From the NCBI RefSeq assembly GCF_030348505.1, contig NZ_JAUCFJ010000002.1, positions 624,001 through 688,000 on the forward strand: 64,000 nucleotides of DNA, in the 5' to 3' direction. This stretch comes from Lysinibacillus sp. G4S2 (lineage in GTDB: Bacteria; Bacillota; Bacilli; Bacillales_A; Planococcaceae). This document shows positions 54,386 to 64,000 of this stretch, piece after piece. Numbering within the stretch: position 1 is the first letter of the stretch; every line of letters begins with the position of its first letter. A model generated the notes under the pieces. The model did no database searches. It was not told where the DNA came from and saw nothing but the letters and a program-made list of their open reading frames with translations. A program made the translations under genes and the position numbers.

Positions 54386-55672
54386 ATGGATGTTTATAAA
54401 ATTACAGGCGAAAATCGTCTGCAGGGTACAATTAAAGTTAGTGGTGCAAAAAATAGTGCGGTCGCCTTAATTCCGGCATCAATTTTGGCGAACTCTCCAG
54501 TGACAATTGGAGGTTTACCAGAAATTTCTGATGCGTGGACATTAAAGGCTTTATTAGAGGAAATTGGTGGGGAAGTTTCATTTGAGGATGGCACAATGAC
54601 AATTGATCCAACGGACATGATTGCGTTGCCATTACCAAACGGCAACGTGAAAAAGCTTCGTGCCTCCTATTACTTAATGGGCGCTATGCTAGGTCGCTTT
54701 AAAAAAGCTGTGATCGGTTTGCCTGGAGGCTGCTTCTTAGGTCCGCGTCCTATTGATCAACATATAAAAGGCTTTGAGGCATTAGGTGCAAAAATCACTA
54801 ATGAGCATGGAGCAATTTATTTACGCGCTGATGAATTAATTGGTGCAAAAATATATTTAGACGTTGCCAGTGTTGGAGCAACAATTAATATTATGCTAGC
54901 TGCTGTCCTTGCAAAGGGACGTACAGTTATTGAAAATGCAGCGAAAGAGCCAGAAATTATTGATGTGGCAACTCTTCTCACTAACATGGGTGCTAATATT
55001 AAAGGCGCAGGTACGAGTGTTATTCGAATTGAAGGTGTTGAGGAGCTTCATGGTACGGAGCATACGATTATTCCGGATCGCATTGAAGCTGCCACGTTTA
55101 TGATTATGGCTGCTGCTTTAGGTGAAGGCGTTACGATCGATAATGTTATTCCACTGCATTTAGAGGCGATTACTGCGAAGCTTCGTGAAATGGGTGTGAA
55201 GATTGATATCGGTGAAGAAAGTATTTTTGTGCCAAAAACGGATCTCTCCACATTGCATGCAGTTGATGTTAAAACATTAGTGTATCCGGGGTTCCCAACG
55301 GATATTCAGCAGCCACTTGCTGTATTAATGTCTCAGACATTTGGTTCCTCAAAGGTAACAGATACAATCTATACAGCTCGCTTTAAGCATATTGATGAAC
55401 TTCGTCGTATGAATGCCAATGCACGTGTTGAAGGAAATACAGCTATTATTACAGGTCCTAGTAAATTACAGGGCTCAACTGTAACAGCTACTGATCTTCG
55501 TGCTGGTGCCGCATTAGTATTAGCAGGCCTTTTAGCTGAAGGCGAAACAGAAATTCATGATATCTATCATATTGAGCGCGGCTATAGCTCACTTATTGAG
55601 AAATTACGTGATTTAGGCGCTAATATTCGACGTGAAACAATAATGGCACGCGTAGCAGAGGCGAAGGAATAA
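54386..55672 (+). CDS. murA: UDP-N-acetylglucosamine 1-carboxyvinyltransferase (second MurA type)
   Basis: 428 aa. K22/N23 in SGAKNSA, nucleophilic Cys in [13 protein letters not shown] (C116), RPGG-equivalent region and the closing KLRDLGANI. First committed step of peptidoglycan synthesis, target of fosfomycin through the Cys. In bacilli this locus (before glpX/rho) carries the MurAB/MurZ paralogue. GAGGGAGAA before the ATG. Confidence 0.95.
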   Translation: MDVYKITGENRLQGTIKVSGAKNSAVALIPASILANSPVTIGGLPEISDAWTLKALLEEIGGEVSFEDGTMTIDPTDMIALPLPNGNVKKLRASYYLMGAMLGRFKKAVIGLPGGCFLGPRPIDQHIKGFEALGAKITNEHGAIYLRADELIGAKIYLDVASVGATINIMLAAVLAKGRTVIENAAKEPEIIDVATLLTNMGANIKGAGTSVIRIEGVEELHGTEHTIIPDRIEAATFMIMAAALGEGVTIDNVIPLHLEAITAKLREMGVKIDIGEESIFVPKTDLSTLHAVDVKTLVYPGFPTDIQQPLAVLMSQTFGSSKVTDTIYTARFKHIDELRRMNANARVEGNTAIITGPSKLQGSTVTATDLRAGAALVLAGLLAEGETEIHDIYHIERGYSSLIEKLRDLGANIRRETIMARVAEAKE

Positions 55673-55767
55673 TGAGAGCTAAAAGTTTTGAACTAACTAT
55701 GTTACAATAGAGGTAATTTGAATGTTTCGGTGAAGAAGTATGCCGATAACGGGAGGCAAATAGAACA

Positions 55768-56724
55768 ATGGAACGTAGTTTATCGATGGAAGTAGTCCGA
55801 GTAACAGAGGCAGCAGCAATCGCATCCGGGAAATGGATGGGTCGCGGTTTGAAAATTGAGGCAGATGATGCAGCAACGACAGCGATGCGCGTAATGTTCG
55901 ATACAATTCCAATGCATGCTACAGTAGTGATTGGTGAAGGCGAAATGGATGAAGCACCAATGCTTTATATTGGTGAAGAGCTTGGCTTGCGTAATGGAGG
56001 TCCTAAAGTAGATATCGCAGTTGACCCATTAGAAGGTACAAATATTGTAGCGAAGGGTACAAATGGTGCAATGACAGTTCTTGCCATTGCAGATAAGGGT
56101 AATCTGTTAAATGCACCAGATATGTACATGGAGAAAATTGCAGTAGGACCTGAAGCGGCAGGAAAGGTCGATATTAATGCTTCTGTTACGTATAATTTAT
56201 TACAGGTAGCAAAAGCTAAAAATAAAGATATTTCAGATGTAGTAGCTACTCTTTTAGATCGACCACGTCACCAAGCGATTGTTGATGAAATCCGAGAAGC
56301 TGGCGCGCGTATTAAATTTATTCAAGATGGCGACGTTGGGGCAGCTATCAATACTGCTTTTGATGAAACCGGCATTGATATTATGTTTGGTACAGGCGGT
56401 GCTCCAGAAGGTGTTATTTCAGCTGTTGCATTAAAATGTTTAGGTGGAGACTTCCAAGCGAAACTAGTACCAGAAGATGAGGAACAGTTAGAGCGCTGCA
56501 AAAAAATGGGCGTAGACGTAGATAAAGTTCTTCATTTAGATGACCTAGTTAAAGGTGACGATGCTATTTTTGCAGCGACAGCTGTAACAGATTGCGAGCT
56601 ATTAAAAGGTGTTCAGTATAAAGGAGCCTACGCATTAACACATTCCGTTGTTATGCGAGCTAAATCTGGAACTGTGCGTTTTGTAGAAGGTCGTCACGCT
56701 CTTGATAAAAAACCTAGCTATTAA
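55768..56724 (+). CDS. glpX: Class II fructose-1,6-bisphosphatase (GlpX)
   Basis: 318 aa. Metal and substrate motifs [26 protein letters not shown] and FGTGGAPEG. Gluconeogenic hydrolysis of fructose-1,6-bisphosphate. GGGAGGCAAAT before the ATG. Orthologue of B. subtilis YwjI, in the same place between murA and rho. Confidence 0.94.
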   Translation: MERSLSMEVVRVTEAAAIASGKWMGRGLKIEADDAATTAMRVMFDTIPMHATVVIGEGEMDEAPMLYIGEELGLRNGGPKVDIAVDPLEGTNIVAKGTNGAMTVLAIADKGNLLNAPDMYMEKIAVGPEAAGKVDINASVTYNLLQVAKAKNKDISDVVATLLDRPRHQAIVDEIREAGARIKFIQDGDVGAAINTAFDETGIDIMFGTGGAPEGVISAVALKCLGGDFQAKLVPEDEEQLERCKKMGVDVDKVLHLDDLVKGDDAIFAATAVTDCELLKGVQYKGAYALTHSVVMRAKSGTVRFVEGRHALDKKPSY

Positions 56725-56745
56725 TAAATTTTTCTTCTAAAATAT

Positions 56746-56773
56746 ACCTAGTGCATCTTTTTGCGCTAGGTAC
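56746..56773 (+). terminator. Hairpin between glpX and rho
   Basis: TACCTAGTGCA / TGCGCTAGGTA stem with a 6-nt T-rich loop; the tail is only moderately T-rich (CCTTCTTCT). Confidence 0.6.
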
Positions 56774-56869
56774 CTTCTTCTAAAAAATTAAACCATCCCA
56801 TAGTTTTAAAAACTTCTATGATAACCCCAAAAATTGCATTATATTTTGAAAAAGACTGGAGTTGTGCAT

Positions 56870-58153
56870 ATGTCTGCATTGACAATCGCTCAATTAGAAA
56901 ACATGACGTTAAAAGAGCTTTACGCCCTTGCACGCCAATATAAAATTTCATATTATAGCAAGCTAACGAAAAAAGAATTAATATTTGCTATTTTGAAAAC
57001 GCGTTCAGAGCAAGAGGGCTATTTCTTTATGGAAGGCGTACTAGAAATTGTTTCGCAAGAGGGCTTTGGCTTCCTTCGACCAATTAACTACTCTCCAAGT
57101 AAAGAAGATATTTATATTTCTGCTTCTCAGATTCGTCGTTTTGATCTACGAAATGGGGACAAGGTGTCTGGTAAGGTGCGTCCACCTAAAGAAAACGAAC
57201 GCTATTATGGACTACTACAAGTGGATGCTGTTAACGGCGAAGACCCAGAAGTGGCAAAGGAACGTGTGCATTTTCCTGCATTAACGCCTTTATATCCTGA
57301 TCGACAAATTAAACTTGAAACAACACAGCGCAATTTATCGACACGTATTATGGATTTAGTGGCACCTGTAGGCTTTGGTCAACGTGGATTAATCGTTGCA
57401 CCACCAAAAGCAGGGAAAACATCGTTATTAAAAGAAATAGCGAATGCCATTACAACAAATTATCCTGACGCAGAGTTAATTGTATTACTTATTGACGAAC
57501 GCCCTGAGGAAGTAACTGATATTGAACGTTCTGTGAATGCAGATGTAGTGAGTTCGACTTTCGATGAGGTTCCAGAAAATCATGTGAAAGTTGCAGAAAT
57601 TGTGTTAGAACGTGCACGCCGCTTAGTTGAGCATAAACGTGACGTTATTATTTTAATGGACTCTATTACACGTTTAGCGCGCGCTTATAACTTAGTTATT
57701 CCTCCGAGCGGTCGTACGCTTTCAGGTGGTATTGATCCTGCTGCGTTCCATAGACCAAAACGATTCTTCGGTTCGGCACGTAATATTGAAGAAGGCGGTA
57801 GCTTAACAATTTTAGCAACAGCTTTAGTGGATACAGGGTCTCGTATGGATGAGGTCATTTATGAAGAATTTAAAGGAACAGGTAATTTAGAGCTTCATCT
57901 TGATCGCCAATTGGCAGAGCGCCGTATTTTCCCTGCGCTTGATATCCGTCGTTCAGGTACACGTAAGGAAGAGCTTCTGCTTGAGCCTGAGCAACTTGAA
58001 AAGCTGTGGGCGATTCGTAAAACATTCTCAGACGCACCAGATTTCGCGGAGCGCTTCATGAAAAAATTACGTACAACAAAATCAAATGAAGAATTCTTTG
58101 AAAAGTTAAATGAAGATATGAAAAAGGCTACTAAAGGTAAGGGCCTACTATAA
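56870..58153 (+). CDS. rho: Transcription termination factor Rho
   Basis: 428 aa from ATG 56870 ([21 protein letters not shown]), behind GGAG; an earlier in-frame codon at 56834 is unlikely. N-terminal SAP-like helix bundle, cold-shock RNA-binding domain ([12 protein letters not shown]), ATPase with Walker A PPKAGKTS (about 180), DERPEEVTD, Walker [12 protein letters not shown], and Q/R loops. Hexameric RNA-dependent helicase ending transcripts. No bulky insertion domain. Confidence 0.96.
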   Translation: MSALTIAQLENMTLKELYALARQYKISYYSKLTKKELIFAILKTRSEQEGYFFMEGVLEIVSQEGFGFLRPINYSPSKEDIYISASQIRRFDLRNGDKVSGKVRPPKENERYYGLLQVDAVNGEDPEVAKERVHFPALTPLYPDRQIKLETTQRNLSTRIMDLVAPVGFGQRGLIVAPPKAGKTSLLKEIANAITTNYPDAELIVLLIDERPEEVTDIERSVNADVVSSTFDEVPENHVKVAEIVLERARRLVEHKRDVIILMDSITRLARAYNLVIPPSGRTLSGGIDPAAFHRPKRFFGSARNIEEGGSLTILATALVDTGSRMDEVIYEEFKGTGNLELHLDRQLAERRIFPALDIRRSGTRKEELLLEPEQLEKLWAIRKTFSDAPDFAERFMKKLRTTKSNEEFFEKLNEDMKKATKGKGLL

Positions 58154-58157
58154 ACAT

Positions 58158-58190
58158 GAATCACCATTGACTAGCAATAGTTGATGGTGA
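58158..58190 (+). terminator. Intrinsic terminator of rho
   Basis: AATCACCAT / ATGGTGATT stem followed by TTTTATC. Confidence 0.8.
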
Positions 58191-58520
58191 TTTTTATCTA
58201 TTTTCTGTTTGAGAATATTTACTATTGGATCATCTCCCTATTAAGGCTAGGCGACTCCTTAGAGATTAGCCTCACAGATGGCCCTTAAGCGCAAGTGAAG
58301 TGGCTCATCGGACGCCTTCAGTCGGAACAGAATCAACCCCTGTTACAGTGCAGAGTCTTAAAACTAAATATATTCAAAACTATTGTCAAACGTATATTTT
58401 ATATGGTACTATTGCAAAGTATGCAACGTGTACATATGTAGCTGACATATTCGAGCTATGTAAGGTGCAGTTCGATATTACTCTGTTCCAGATGGTTCAG
58501 GGCGAGAGGAGAAAACGAAT
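58191..58520 (+). promoter_or_regulatory. rpmE leader with candidate promoter
   Basis: The 330-bp gap holds TTGTCA (58383-58388), 18 bp, TACTAT (58407-58412) as the best sigma-A candidate, giving a leader of about 100 nt before rpmE. The left part (58240-58340) is more GC-rich, with no feature I can name. Confidence 0.5.
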
Positions 58521-58724
58521 ATGAAACAAGGAATTCATCCAGACTACAAAGTAGCAACAGTAACTTGCTCTTGTGGTAACACTTTCCAAACTGGTTCAGT
58601 AAAAGAAAACATCGTTGTCGAGTTCTGCAACGAATGTCACCCATTCTATACTGGCCGTCAAAAATTCGCGTCTACTGATGGTCGCGTGGATCGTTTCAAC
58701 AAAAAATACGGTCTTAAAAACTAA
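58521..58724 (+). CDS. rpmE: Ribosomal protein L31 (zinc-binding type)
   Basis: 67 aa. MKQGIHPDY start, [11 protein letters not shown] and [11 protein letters not shown] supply the four zinc-ligating Cys (C+ form), basic C-terminus. Component of the 50S central protuberance/intersubunit bridge. GAGGAGAAAAC before the ATG. The zinc form is the one normally expressed under zinc sufficiency. Confidence 0.96.
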   Translation: MKQGIHPDYKVATVTCSCGNTFQTGSVKENIVVEFCNECHPFYTGRQKFASTDGRVDRFNKKYGLKN

Positions 58725-58734
58725 TGTTAGTTTA

Positions 58735-58774
58735 ATACCTGCCAAGCATGTGCTTGGCAGGTATTTTTTTCAGT
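58735..58774 (+). terminator. Intrinsic terminator of rpmE
   Basis: AATACCTGCCAAGCA / TGCTTGGCAGGTATT, 15 bp perfect, then TTTTTC. Confidence 0.92.
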
Positions 58775-58850
58775 ATATCAAAATAGTAAGAATCCCGTTG
58801 ATGCAAGTCTTTTCAAAATCCAGATTGACAAAAAGAAAGGGAGAAGACAC

Positions 58851-59423
58851 ATGGCACAGCTATATTTTAAGCACGGCGCAATGAATAGTGGTAAATCTAT
58901 AGAAATTTTAAAAGTTGCGCATAACTATGAAGAACAACAAAAGCCTGTAATGATGTTTACATCAGGATTAGATACACGAGATGAGGTAGGCTTTATTTCA
59001 AGTCGAGTAGGCTTACGTCAACAAGCCATTCCTGTTAATGATGATACAAATATTTTTGAGCTAGTAAAAAACAATACCGAAAAACCATATTGTGTACTAG
59101 TTGATGAAGTACAATTCTTAAAAAAAGCTCATGTTTTGCAATTAGCAAACATTGTAGATAAGTTAGATATTCCAGTCATGGGCTTCGGTCTAAAAAATGA
59201 TTTCCAAAATGAGCTATTTGAAGGTAGTCAGTACATGCTTACATATGCAGATAAAATTGAGGAAATGAAAACAATTTGCTGGTTCTGTCATAAAAAAGCA
59301 ACAATGAATTTGCGTGTTGATGAAAGTGGAAAGCCTGTTTATACAGGTGATCAAATTCAAATTGGAGGGAATGATTCCTACTATCCAGTTTGCCGAAAAT
59401 GTCACGCGCATCCGCCGCTATAA
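58851..59423 (+). CDS. tdk: Thymidine kinase (type II)
   Basis: 190 aa. Walker A GAMNSGKS (9-16), DEVQFLKK (about 85), lasso region and a structural zinc site CWFCHKK / CRKCHAHP. Phosphorylates thymidine for dTTP salvage. AAAGGGAGAAG before the ATG. Neighbourhood rho-rpmE-tdk as in B. subtilis. Confidence 0.95.
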   Translation: MAQLYFKHGAMNSGKSIEILKVAHNYEEQQKPVMMFTSGLDTRDEVGFISSRVGLRQQAIPVNDDTNIFELVKNNTEKPYCVLVDEVQFLKKAHVLQLANIVDKLDIPVMGFGLKNDFQNELFEGSQYMLTYADKIEEMKTICWFCHKKATMNLRVDESGKPVYTGDQIQIGGNDSYYPVCRKCHAHPPL

Positions 59424-59585
59424 CGCTAAGAAAAAGTAGCATACATGTGGAAATTTTCTTATACTAAGTAGTGGAAATAAAGAATGTTCATACTTTAGTG
59501 TAAGTCTGATTTAGATTTTTCTTTTTCAGAAATGCGACAGTTATAAAAGAGGAAACTTATAAAAAACTAAATAGAGGTGAAACCC

Positions 59586-60662
59586 ATGTTTGATCGATTA
59601 CAAGCAGTGGAGGATCGTTACGAAAGGCTAACAGAGCTTTTAAGTGATCCTGATATTGTGAATGACAATAAAAAATTACGTGAATATTCCAAGGAACAAT
59701 CAGATATCCAGGAAACTGTAGATTCTTACCGTGAATATAAAAGTGTAAAAGAGCAATTAGTTGAAACACGTGAGATGCTAGATAGTGAAAAAGATCCTGA
59801 TATGCACGAGATGGTGAAAGAAGAATTCAACCTACTTAAAGATCAGCAAGAAGAGTTAGAGGAACGTTTACGTATTCTGTTAATTCCAAAAGATCCTAAT
59901 GATAATAAAAACGTTATTATGGAGATCCGTGGTGCAGCTGGTGGCGACGAGGCGAATATTTTTGCGGGAGATTTGTTCCGTATGTACTCTCGTTATGCAG
60001 AGACACAAGGTTGGAAAATTGACATAATGGAAGCAACGCCAAACCCAATGGGCGGCTATAAAGAAGTTATTTTCATGATTAATGGTCAAGGTGCGTATTC
60101 TAAATTCAAGTTTGAAAATGGTGCACACCGTGTGCAACGTGTACCTGCAACGGAGTCTCAAGGCCGTATTCATACATCGACAGCGACAGTAGCCTGCTTA
60201 CCTGAAGTGGAAGAAGTAGATGTTGAAATCCATGAGAAAGATATCCGTGTTGATACATTTGCATCTTCTGGTGCCGGTGGTCAATCGGTAAATACAACGA
60301 TGTCAGCTGTACGTATGACCCACTTACCGACAGGTGTTGTTGTATCGATGCAGGATGAACGTTCACAAATTAAAAACCGTGAAAAGGCGATGAAAATTCT
60401 ACGTGCTCGTGTTGCAGATATGTATTTGCAAGAAGCACAAAAGGAAATCGATGCCACACGTAAATCAGCTGTAGGTTCAGGCGATCGCTCTGAGCGTATT
60501 CGCACATACAATTATCCACAAAACCGTGTAACAGACCACCGCATTGGTTTAACGATTCAAAAGTTAGATCAAATCGTCGAAGGTAGACTAGGCGAAATCA
60601 TTGATGCACTTATTTTAGAAGAGCAAGCATCAAAGTTAGAGCGATTAAATGATGACTTATAA
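59586..60662 (+). CDS. prfA: Peptide chain release factor 1
   Basis: About 358 aa from ATG 59586 ([15 protein letters not shown]), well spaced after AGAGGTG; a GTG at 59577 is too close to it. Stop-codon recognition PAT ([10 protein letters not shown]) reads UAA/UAG; catalytic [10 protein letters not shown] carries GGQ (about 232). Overlaps prmC by 14 bp, whose product methylates this Gln. Confidence 0.95.
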   Translation: MFDRLQAVEDRYERLTELLSDPDIVNDNKKLREYSKEQSDIQETVDSYREYKSVKEQLVETREMLDSEKDPDMHEMVKEEFNLLKDQQEELEERLRILLIPKDPNDNKNVIMEIRGAAGGDEANIFAGDLFRMYSRYAETQGWKIDIMEATPNPMGGYKEVIFMINGQGAYSKFKFENGAHRVQRVPATESQGRIHTSTATVACLPEVEEVDVEIHEKDIRVDTFASSGAGGQSVNTTMSAVRMTHLPTGVVVSMQDERSQIKNREKAMKILRARVADMYLQEAQKEIDATRKSAVGSGDRSERIRTYNYPQNRVTDHRIGLTIQKLDQIVEGRLGEIIDALILEEQASKLERLNDDL

Positions 60663-61509
60663 TAATGTAATGGAGGCCCTTCAATGGGCTTCTTCTTTTT
60701 TAGTGGATCATGGTTGTGAGGAAACAGCGGCGCGTATTGTCATGCAACATGTACTTGGCACTAGCTATTCAGAAGTGATGTTGCACTTACAGGACGTATT
60801 AACAAATGAACAAAAAGATCAATTTAAAAAACTAATCGAAGAGCATGCGAGTGGACGACCTGTACAGTATTGCGTCGGCAGTGAAGAATTTTACGGTCGT
60901 TCATTTATTGTCGATGAGTCAGTGCTTATTCCTAGACCTGAGACAGAGGAATTAGTGCTTGGAACAATCAATCGCATGAACAAAATGTTTAATCATAGAG
61001 CATTGAAGCTTGCAGATATCGGAACTGGTAGTGGTGCAATTGCTATTTCTATGAAGCTAGAACGTCCAGAGCTAACAGTCGTAGCCACAGATTTATCCGA
61101 AGCTGCTTTAACTACAGCACAAAACAATGCCCAAAGATTGGCGGCAGATATTGATTTCCGATTAGGCGATTTAACGGCTCCTTTAGCAGGTGAAAAATTC
61201 GATATTGTGTTATCTAATCCGCCGTATATTGCTTTTGATGAAGCGAAAGAAATGTCAAGAACCGTGCTAGAGCATGAACCATATAGTGCTCTTTTTGCAG
61301 AAGAAGACGGACTTATTTTATATAGAAAATTGGCTGAGCAGCTACCAGCACTTGTGAATAAACCGGCCCTCATCGGCCTTGAAATCGGTTATACACAAGG
61401 GGAGCAGGTGGCTAAATTCTTTAAAGATAGTTTTCCACAGGCTATTGTTTCGATAGAAAAAGATATTAATGGTAAACCGCGAATGATTTTTTGTGAAATT
61501 CATGTATAA
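60649..61509 (+). CDS. prmC: Release factor glutamine methyltransferase
   Basis: 286 aa. N-terminal five-helix bundle, [15 protein letters not shown]-binding [14 protein letters not shown] and catalytic NPPYIAF. N5-methylates the Gln of GGQ in RF1/RF2. Translationally coupled to prfA. Confidence 0.95.
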   Translation: MMTYNNVMEALQWASSFLVDHGCEETAARIVMQHVLGTSYSEVMLHLQDVLTNEQKDQFKKLIEEHASGRPVQYCVGSEEFYGRSFIVDESVLIPRPETEELVLGTINRMNKMFNHRALKLADIGTGSGAIAISMKLERPELTVVATDLSEAALTTAQNNAQRLAADIDFRLGDLTAPLAGEKFDIVLSNPPYIAFDEAKEMSRTVLEHEPYSALFAEEDGLILYRKLAEQLPALVNKPALIGLEIGYTQGEQVAKFFKDSFPQAIVSIEKDINGKPRMIFCEIHV

Positions 61510-61553
61510 AGTATCTACTTCTTGCCAACAATGTTGAGCAAGGAGGGATTTTT

Positions 61554-62144
61554 ATGTTAAACGAATACAAGATTATTAGATTACCTAAACAAAATATTTT
61601 TCTAGCTTTTGTAAAACTAGTTTTCATTGCGATTGCTTTACAATTATGTATTTTATATATTCCATCATTAGTAGGTTTTGCGAAAGAAACTACGAAGTAT
61701 GAGCAAGAAAATGATTTTCGTATACGCGTTATTGCCAATAGTAATACGACACAGGATCAGCATGAAAAGGAGCAGCTTGTCAAAGATTTAAAGCCGTATT
61801 TTAAACAAGTAGTAGCTAGTGCTGGAGCAGGAACTGTGGATAACGAGCAAATACTTTCGTTAAAACAAGAAATTGAAGCAGAAATAAAAGAAAATTATCC
61901 ACAACTTAATATACAGGTTGTAATTGGGGATAACTTATTTCCACCAAAGAGACAGAACGCTGTGCTTTATCCACAAAATATGTATCAATCTATTGTCGTG
62001 AAAATCGGTGATGCACGTGGTGATAACTGGTGGTGTAGCGTATTCCCATCAGTTTGTGAGCCTGATAAAGAAGAACAAAAAGAAGAAGAGGAAGAACAAG
62101 TTACATTCTTTATTTGGGAATGGATTAAAGGTTTTTTTGAATGA
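61554..62144 (+). CDS. spoIIR: Stage II sporulation protein R
   Basis: 196 aa. N-terminal membrane/signal segment (about 19-40), conserved FRIRVIANSNTTQDQHEKEQLVKD, and C-terminal WWCSVFPSVC. Forespore-made signal that triggers SpoIIGA processing of pro-sigma-E in the mother cell. AAGGAGGGA before the ATG. Acidic KEEQKEEEEEQ stretch near the end. Confidence 0.93.
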   Translation: MLNEYKIIRLPKQNIFLAFVKLVFIAIALQLCILYIPSLVGFAKETTKYEQENDFRIRVIANSNTTQDQHEKEQLVKDLKPYFKQVVASAGAGTVDNEQILSLKQEIEAEIKENYPQLNIQVVIGDNLFPPKRQNAVLYPQNMYQSIVVKIGDARGDNWWCSVFPSVCEPDKEEQKEEEEEQVTFFIWEWIKGFFE

Positions 62145-62245
62145 ATTGTGCACAAATTCAGATAACTTATACACAATTTTTGATAAGTTATAAACATTTT
62201 GTGGATAATTCAGTAAAAACGAATAGTTAAAGGAAGGTTTTAATC

Positions 62246-63280
62246 ATGAAAACCGTTTGCAAGATTGTGGATAGTAATGTGAATAGTCAGACAAATTATA
62301 CACAGGCTGTGGATATCTTAAATGCAGGTGAGGTTGTGGCATTTCCAACAGAAACGGTTTATGGCTTAGGTGCTGTTGCAACAGATGACACAGCAGTCAA
62401 AAAGATATTCGAAGCAAAAGGTCGTCCTTCAGACAATCCACTAATTGTTCACATTGGCACGAAAGAGGAAGTTGAGCTCTATATAGAGCATATTTCAGAA
62501 GTAGCCAAAAAATGTATGGATTTATTTTGGCCAGGTCCACTGACACTTGTTATGCCTGTAAAACCAAATGTGTTGGCAAATAGTGTGACAGCTGGACTAA
62601 CGACTGTCGGCATTCGCATGCCAGATCATCCAGTTGCACTCGCATTACTTCGACAATTAAAAAAGCCACTTGCTGCGCCGAGTGCGAATCGTAGTGGGAA
62701 GCCAAGTCCTACAGAAGCAGTACATGTTCAGGATGATTTGGCAGGGTACATACCTTATATTTTAGATGGAGGTTCTACAGGAATTGGGCTCGAATCAACA
62801 GTATTAGATGTTACACACGAACCTCCAGTTATTTTGCGTCCAGGTGGAATTACAAAGGAAATGTTAGAGGATAAGATTGGGCCAGTTATTCAGCCGACAA
62901 AAACTGAGCAGAAATTAGAGGCTACCCCAAAAGCCCCTGGTATGAAATATACACACTATGCGCCAAACGCTCCTGTCTTATTAATTGAAAGTGATTTAGG
63001 GGAAGTTCATGATGCTGTCCATCAATTACAAAAACAAGGACATAAAGTAGCACTACTTGCACCAGCTAGTTTTGTTAACAGCGAGGCTGATTTTTATTTT
63101 TCAGTAGGAGAAGCTGGTAGTAAAGAAGAAATGGGTGCGACTTTGTACCATGCACTAAGAGCCTGCGATAAAACAGCGGCAACAATTATCTTAGCAACCA
63201 CTACATCGACTGAAGGAGTAGGAGCTGCGATTATGAATCGACTTGAAAAAGCTGCTGGGGGTAAATGGTATACCCTATAA
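62246..63280 (+). CDS. ywlC: L-threonylcarbamoyladenylate synthase (Sua5/YwlC)
   Basis: 344 aa: N-terminal YrdC domain (VAFPTETVYGLGA, KGRPSDNPLIVHI, WPGPLTLV, RMPDHP, APSANRSGKPSPT) plus the C-terminal SUA5 domain (PGMKYTHYAP linker). Makes threonylcarbamoyl-AMP for t6A37 in ANN-decoding tRNAs. AAAGGAAGG before the ATG. Position after spoIIR as in B. subtilis. Confidence 0.94.
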   Translation: MKTVCKIVDSNVNSQTNYTQAVDILNAGEVVAFPTETVYGLGAVATDDTAVKKIFEAKGRPSDNPLIVHIGTKEEVELYIEHISEVAKKCMDLFWPGPLTLVMPVKPNVLANSVTAGLTTVGIRMPDHPVALALLRQLKKPLAAPSANRSGKPSPTEAVHVQDDLAGYIPYILDGGSTGIGLESTVLDVTHEPPVILRPGGITKEMLEDKIGPVIQPTKTEQKLEATPKAPGMKYTHYAPNAPVLLIESDLGEVHDAVHQLQKQGHKVALLAPASFVNSEADFYFSVGEAGSKEEMGATLYHALRACDKTAATIILATTTSTEGVGAAIMNRLEKAAGGKWYTL

Positions 63281-63287
63281 ATAAATT

Positions 63288-63330
63288 AAAAAAGTATGCT
63301 AGAGGTTACTTCTGGCATACTTTTTTTGTA
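63288..63330 (+). terminator. Intrinsic terminator of ywlC
   Basis: AAAAAAGTATGC / GCATACTTTTTTT arms with inner AGAGGT...ACTTCT pairing. Confidence 0.85.
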
Positions 63331-63382
63331 TTAATGATAAAAATCTACTTATCCTTTTATATTTATGCTCTGGCTGTGGAAG

Positions 63383-63416
63383 CGTAACGATGCAAATACA
63401 TCGAGGCATAATTGAT
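63383..63416. repeat. Decayed REP-like fragment
   Basis: AAGCGTAACGATGCAAATAC then ATCGAGGCATAATTGATC, keeping the GAGGCATAATTGAT end of the REP family. Confidence 0.45.
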
Positions 63417-63504
63417 CACCTCGTTACTAAGGAAAATGTCATATGATAATACTGTATTTTCGAGCATAAAATGATAAAATATTAGAGAGCGAAGGAGTGC
63501 TTTC

Positions 63505-64000
63505 TTGCAGGGAATTCTTGCAGGTATTATAACGTCTGTAGATGTGATTGGTTTATATGTGTTAATACCAAATGTTAGATATCGATTATTTTTGTCAGTG
63601 TGGACGGCTGCTTTGCATATGCTTTTCCCTTTATTAGGTTTCGAATTAGGAAACTATTTAGTTCGTTTCTTATTAGACTGGGGACAATGGATTTCAAGTA
63701 TTTTATTATTTTGTATTGGCTTGCATTTACTATTATTCTCGCATAAAGATGAAAAAGTAACGATTTCTCCAATACTTTTAGCCGTGACTGCAAGCCTAGA
63801 CACCTTTTCAGTAAGTATTTCTTTTGGTATGCTACATTTAGAGAAAACATTATTTATTATTAGTGCAGGTGTAAGTGCTCTTATTTGTTCTTATGGGTCA
63901 TTAGTCATTGCGCGTAGAAGTCAGGTCTTGTTAGGCAATAAATTCCAAAAGATTGCAGGGGTTATTTTAATCATTATGGGTTTTTTAGCTATTTGGCAAT
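63505..64000 (+). CDS. mntP: MntP-type manganese efflux pump, 3'-truncated by window edge
   Basis: The frame from TTG 63505 (AAGGAGTG site) stays open to the window end: LQGILAGIITSVDVIGLYV ... TASLDTFSVSISFG ... MGFLAIWQ. At least five membrane helices; the two Asp-containing repeats (SVD, SLDTFSVS) match the MntP/YebN duplicated motif. Exports Mn2+ in characterised members. Position after ywlC matches B. subtilis ywlD. Divergence in the first repeat (DVIGL rather than DAFAV) leaves some doubt about the substrate. Confidence 0.75.
   Translation, partial: MQGILAGIITSVDVIGLYVLIPNVRYRLFLSVWTAALHMLFPLLGFELGNYLVRFLLDWGQWISSILLFCIGLHLLLFSHKDEKVTISPILLAVTASLDTFSVSISFGMLHLEKTLFIISAGVSALICSYGSLVIARRSQVLLGNKFQKIAGVILIIMGFLAIWQ

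Noticed and set aside
63575..63850. 91-aa minus-strand frame near the window end
   Set aside because: Lies antisense to the better-supported MntP-type frame, which runs open from a TTG with ribosome site to the window edge.
1..64000. tRNA or rRNA genes
   Set aside because: I saw no cloverleaf with TTCGANTC-type arm or rRNA sequence; island integration is at speB rather than a tRNA.

Overview
The window looks like a chromosomal segment of a low-GC, endospore-forming Firmicute close to Lysinibacillus. Spo0F and SpoIIR are present. Gene order repeatedly matches Bacillus subtilis: ywhB/ywhD/pbpG/speB, ywiB-argS, fadF-acdA, and rpoE-pyrG-ywjG-spo0F-fbaA-tal-murA-glpX-rho-rpmE-tdk, then prfA-prmC-spoIIR-ywlC-mntP. 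The genus call is an inference from this synteny, the IcmF/BtuD-CbiZ gene content and the style of intergenic repeats.

Layout. 1-322 is the 5' part of a group IIC intron (minus strand), sitting right behind the terminator of a class A sortase gene. 1.5-6.2 kb is the ywh block (tautomerase, YwhD, class A PBP, agmatinase SpeB). 6.2-20.2 kb is an integration hot spot at the 3' end of speB. Copies of the speB tail recur at 6.2, 6.3, 18.1, 18.2 and 20.1 kb, bracketing an AT-rich island. The island holds an orphan proteasome/HslV-like hydrolase, a broken terminase small subunit gene, a UvrD-like helicase with a coiled-coil head, decayed phage regulators, an ABC-type ATPase with an overlapping partner gene of unknown function (a candidate defence pair) preceded by a possibly pseudoknotted RNA, and an intact IS66 element with an 8-bp target duplication. 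18.4-24.1 kb carries small accessory units: SDR/HxlR, TetR/CPBP protease with a clear operator, a PLP dehydratase, and a SUKH-HEAT immunity-like protein.

24.5-64 kb is mostly core. ywiB-argS is followed by a 1.2-kb tandem array. A MerR/acyl-CoA ligase/acyl-CoA dehydrogenase operon comes next, then a cobalamin riboswitch controlling a BtuC permease, a BtuD-CbiZ fusion and a PduO-type adenosyltransferase. A fatty-acid/branched-acid operon follows (fadF, mmgA, mmgB, two acyl-CoA dehydrogenases, a FadR-type TetR repressor), then the B12-dependent fused mutase IcmF. The adjacent B12 salvage genes plausibly feed IcmF, and FadF plausibly collects electrons from the dehydrogenases. The rpoE-to-mntP segment covers transcription, CTP synthesis (with a pyrG attenuator), sporulation signalling, glycolysis/gluconeogenesis, wall precursors and translation termination.

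The most striking signal that gene annotation does not explain is a set of intergenic tandem arrays at 1.1, 26.8-27.9, 35.6, 41.7, 50.6 and 52.1 kb. They differ in sequence but keep a 21-bp period (two DNA helical turns, seven codons), exact in five arrays and dominant in the sixth. A second intergenic family is a REP/MITE-like fold-back element with a conserved terminal hairpin, at 1.8, 31.9 and 48.4 kb, with decayed copies at 34.9 and 63.4 kb.
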